From: an uncultured Aquimonas sp.
GTDB taxonomy: Bacteria; Pseudomonadota; Gammaproteobacteria; Xanthomonadales; Xanthomonadaceae
DNA: 8,124 nt
Assembly (NCBI GenBank): GCA_946481615.1
Contig: CAMLOR010000152.1
Location: 1-8,124 of the forward strand
Direction of reading: 5' to 3'
In this document: positions 6,072 to 8,124 of the stretch, one piece after another
Position numbering within the stretch: the stretch's first letter is position 1
Layout of the letters: each line of letters starts with the position of its first letter
The notes under the pieces: generated by a model
The model's database searches: none
Told to the model about the DNA's origin: nothing
The model's input: the letters and a program-made list of their open reading frames with translations, nothing else
Made by a program: the position numbers and the translations under genes

Positions 6072-7220
6072 ATGGCACGAGCCTTCGACGCCCGCGAACG
6101 CGCCCGACTGCGCCGCGAACGCGCGCGCCGTGCGGAAGCCGAGACGGAAAGTCTCGAAGGCGTGCGCGCCGCGCGCGCGGCAGGCCTGGTCTATGTCACC
6201 GACGACGAGCCCGGCATCCACCGCCGCCGCGCCGGCAAGGGCTTCGCCTATCTGGCGCCGAACGGGCGCAAGGTATCGGCGCCGCAGGTCGAACGCATCC
6301 GCAAGCTGGCGATCCCGCCGGCCTACACCCAGGTGTGGATCTGCGTGCATCCGCGCGGCCATCTGCAGGCCACCGGCCGCGATGCGCGCCGGCGCAAGCA
6401 GTACCGCTATCACCCGCGCTGGCGCAGGGTGCGCGACCTGGGCAAGTTCGGCCGCATGGTCCAGTTCGGCCGGGCGCTGCCGGCACTGCGCCGGCGTCTG
6501 CGGCAGGATCTCGCCCGCCCCGGCCTGCCGCGCGAAAAGGTGCTCGCGCTGGTGGTGGCGCTGCTCGCCGACACCTTGATCCGCGTGGGCAACGACGAAT
6601 ACGCGCGCAGCAACCGCAGCTTCGGGCTCTCCACGCTGCGCGATCGCCATGCCCGGGTCGCGCGCGGCGCCGTGCGCTTCCGTTTCCGCGGCAAGGGCGG
6701 CCAGGAGCACGAGGTGGCGCTCGACGATCCGCGCCTGGCGAAGCTGGTCAAACGCTGCCAGGAACTGCCGGGCCAGGCGCTGTTCCAGTATCTCGACGAG
6801 GACGGCGCGGCGCAGCCCGTCGATTCGGGCCAGGTCAACGACTACATCCGCGAGGCCATGGGAACGGATTTCACGGCGAAGGACTTTCGTACCTGGGGCG
6901 GCACGCTCGATGCGATCGCGCTGTTCGCCCGCACGCCCCTGCCGGCCCGCGGCGGCGAGCGCGCGCTGGCGCAGGAACAGCTGCGGCTGGTGAGGGAAGT
7001 CGCCGGTCGGCTGGGCAATACCGCGGCGGTGTGCCGGGCTTCCTACATCCATCCGGCGGTGTTCGATGCGTGGCGCGATGGTTCGCTACAACGTGCCCAC
7101 GCGGTGAAGGCGCCGCGCACGGCGGGTCAGCAGGAGAAGTGGGCGCTGGGGTTCGTGGCGCGGTATGCGTGGAGCCGGCGCGTGCAAGGTCGTGGCGGCG
7201 GTTCGACTGGCTCACCGTGA
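6072..7220 (+). CDS. DNA topoisomerase IB (poxvirus-like bacterial type)
   Basis: This 382-residue cytosolic enzyme relaxes supercoils by nicking one strand through a 3'-phosphotyrosine. It has an N-terminal DNA-binding domain (LVYVTDDEPGIHRRR at 39-53, IRKLAIPPAYTQVWIC at 76-91, GRDARRRKQYRYHP at 102-115) and a catalytic domain with Arg171 in IRVGNDEY, Lys208 in RGKGG, Arg273 in KDFRTWGGT and the nucleophile Tyr325 in ASYIHP. Position 316 (LGNT) is Asn where vaccinia has His265, as is usual in bacteria. The ATG has GGAG 10 bases upstream. The conserved part ends near 345. The C-terminal residues GSTGSP are encoded by a REP-like repeat arm, and the TGA stop directly follows it. The gene converges on ku. 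TopIB near Ku fits a repair neighbourhood. Confidence 0.95.
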   Translation: MARAFDARERARLRRERARRAEAETESLEGVRAARAAGLVYVTDDEPGIHRRRAGKGFAYLAPNGRKVSAPQVERIRKLAIPPAYTQVWICVHPRGHLQATGRDARRRKQYRYHPRWRRVRDLGKFGRMVQFGRALPALRRRLRQDLARPGLPREKVLALVVALLADTLIRVGNDEYARSNRSFGLSTLRDRHARVARGAVRFRFRGKGGQEHEVALDDPRLAKLVKRCQELPGQALFQYLDEDGAAQPVDSGQVNDYIREAMGTDFTAKDFRTWGGTLDAIALFARTPLPARGGERALAQEQLRLVREVAGRLGNTAAVCRASYIHPAVFDAWRDGSLQRAHAVKAPRTAGQQEKWALGFVARYAWSRRVQGRGGGSTGSP

Positions 7221-7296
7221 AGGGTGTTCGCGATGTGCCCGAGATCCAGCACTCGACCCCGCTTCAGTCCCGCTCGCGGTGAGCCTGTCGAACCGC
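7198..7296. repeat. REP-like inverted repeat pair (REPIN-type) between topIB and ku
   Basis: The left arm 7198-7217 (GCGGTTCGACTGGCTCACCG) and right arm 7277-7296 (CGGTGAGCCTGTCGAACCGC) are reverse complements at 19 of 20 positions and are separated by 59 bases. The core GTGAGCCTGTCGAAC is a motif I recognise as highly repeated between genes in many GC-rich proteobacteria. The paired arms could fold as a long hairpin and act as a bidirectional terminator or mRNA stabiliser for the two convergent genes. No T-run is present. No other copy was seen in this window. Confidence 0.75.
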
Positions 7297-7305
7297 ACTC
7301 CCCGG

Positions 7306-8124
7306 TCACCCGGCCTTGCGCACCGCCCGCTTCTTGGCCGCGGCCTTCTTCGCCGCCGGCTTCTTCACAGCCTTCTTCGCCGCACTCTTCTTCGCGGCCG
7401 CCTTCGCCGGCGTGCGCTTGTTGCTCGCCAGGCTCTTCTGCAGCAGGGCCATGAAGTCGACCACGTTGGTGGCCGCATCCTCGTGCGCCTCGTCGGCAAC
7501 CTCCTTCTTCGGCACCTTGCCCTTGCTGCGCAGGCGCTGATCGATCACCTTCGAGAGCCGCTCGCGGAATTCGTCCTTGTATCCGCGCGGGTTCCACTTG
7601 CCGCTCATCGATTCGATCAGCTGCCCCGCCATCTGCAGCTCCTTGTCGCTCACCCGGTAGGCCTCGGCCTTGCCGGAAGGCAGCACGTAGTCGTCGACAT
7701 CCACCAGTTCCTGCGGCCAGCGCAGGATGACGAGCAGCAGCGCGTCCTCGTGCGGCATCACCGCGCACAGGTATTCGCGGGTGCGGATCACGACTTTCGC
7801 GATGCCCACGCGCCCGGTTTTCTTCAGCGTCTCGCGCAGCAGCACGTAGCCTTTCTCGGCCTTCTTGCCGGGCACCAGCACGTAGGGTTTCTCGAAATAC
7901 TGCGGCGAGATCTCCTCGCGTTCGATGAAGGTGTCGATGTCGATGGTCTCGTGGCTCTGCGGCGCGGCGGATTTGATGTCCTCCGGCTCGAGCACGACGT
8001 AGCTGCCCTTGTCGTATTCGTAGGCCTTGACGATGTCCTTCCACGGCACTTCCTCGCCGGTCTCGGCGTTGACGCGCTCGTAGCGGATGGGCGTGTTGTC
8101 GCGCGCGTCGAGCATGCGGAAGCT
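7306..8124 (-). CDS. ku: Non-homologous end-joining protein Ku (5' end outside the window)
   Basis: The frame is open to the window edge, so the gene is partial: 272 residues are visible and roughly 30 N-terminal residues are missing. The first internal Met (8115) is not the start, because it sits in the FRMLDARD segment that lies about 30 residues into bacterial Ku proteins. Ku homodimers ring broken DNA ends and recruit LigD. Conserved stretches are IRYERVNAETGEEV, KAYEYDKGSYVVLEPEDI, the IDIDTFI strand, YFEKPYVLVPGKKAEKGYVLLRE and the WNPRGYKDEFRERL element of the core end. Residues 234-272 (nucleotides 7309-7425) form a Lys/Ala/Pro tail resembling histone H1 tails, as in many Ku proteins where it aids DNA binding. 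The gene converges on topoisomerase IB with a REP-like pair between them. A ligD gene is expected nearby but is not in view. Confidence 0.95.
   Translation of the reverse strand, partial: SFRMLDARDNTPIRYERVNAETGEEVPWKDIVKAYEYDKGSYVVLEPEDIKSAAPQSHETIDIDTFIEREEISPQYFEKPYVLVPGKKAEKGYVLLRETLKKTGRVGIAKVVIRTREYLCAVMPHEDALLLVILRWPQELVDVDDYVLPSGKAEAYRVSDKELQMAGQLIESMSGKWNPRGYKDEFRERLSKVIDQRLRSKGKVPKKEVADEAHEDAATNVVDFMALLQKSLASNKRTPAKAAAKKSAAKKAVKKPAAKKAAAKKRAVRKAG

Noticed and set aside
7224..7454. Small plus-strand open frame over the repeat and the Ku tail
   Set aside because: Its translation is repeat-derived (GEPVEP-type) followed by the antisense of the Lys/Ala tail. No ribosome-binding site.
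7306..8115. Ku starting at the ATG at 8115
   Set aside because: The frame continues to the edge as S-F-R before this Met, matching the interior of Ku proteins. The real start is outside the window.

Overview
This is a high-GC bacterial window with six protein-coding genes packed on both strands. The style is that of a gammaproteobacterium of the Xanthomonadales/Lysobacterales. This placement is an inference. It rests on base composition, on a secreted propeller protein whose C-terminal module I associate with that group, and on a GTGAGCCTGTCGAAC-type palindromic repeat common there. I could not confirm the taxon.

Layout. Positions 1-222 are non-coding leader, with a GC hairpin at 34-50 and two mutually exclusive hairpins at 184-220, one of which buries the ribosome-binding site of the next gene. 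Positions 223-1539 (+) encode an exported NHL/SMP-30-like beta-propeller protein that seems to stop part-way through its last domain. Its 3' end overlaps, tail to tail, a CSS-EAL cyclic-di-GMP phosphodiesterase (1517-3148, -). Upstream of that on the same strand are a class I glutamine-amidotransferase-like gamma-glutamyl hydrolase (3196-3963, -) and a YbdK-type carboxylate-amine ligase (3960-5102, -). These two overlap by ATGA. The three minus-strand genes are spaced like one operon, reading ligase, hydrolase, phosphodiesterase.

A divergent intergenic region (5103-5221) carries a good sigma-54-like -24/-12 promoter and a strong Shine-Dalgarno for a glycine-zipper protein (5222-6004, +) built of two copies of a tryptophan/tyrosine-rich ~77-residue repeat. 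A UUCG-loop hairpin follows as a likely terminator. Next is a type IB DNA topoisomerase (6072-7220, +), whose last residues and stop codon lie in or next to one arm of a REP-like inverted repeat. Convergent to it is the end-joining protein Ku (7306-8124, -), cut at its N-terminus by the window edge and ending in a lysine/alanine-rich tail.

Working together: the ligase and hydrolase look like a translationally coupled pair acting on a gamma-glutamyl-type bond, possibly co-transcribed with a redox-responsive c-di-GMP phosphodiesterase. TopIB and Ku point to a DNA-repair neighbourhood, with LigD expected just outside the window. I see no CRISPR array, tRNA, rRNA, transposase or clear mobile element. 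Apart from the repeat, the two switch-like or alternative-sigma signals and the possible 3' truncation, the window is ordinary chromosomal content, and nothing here proves a wholly new system.
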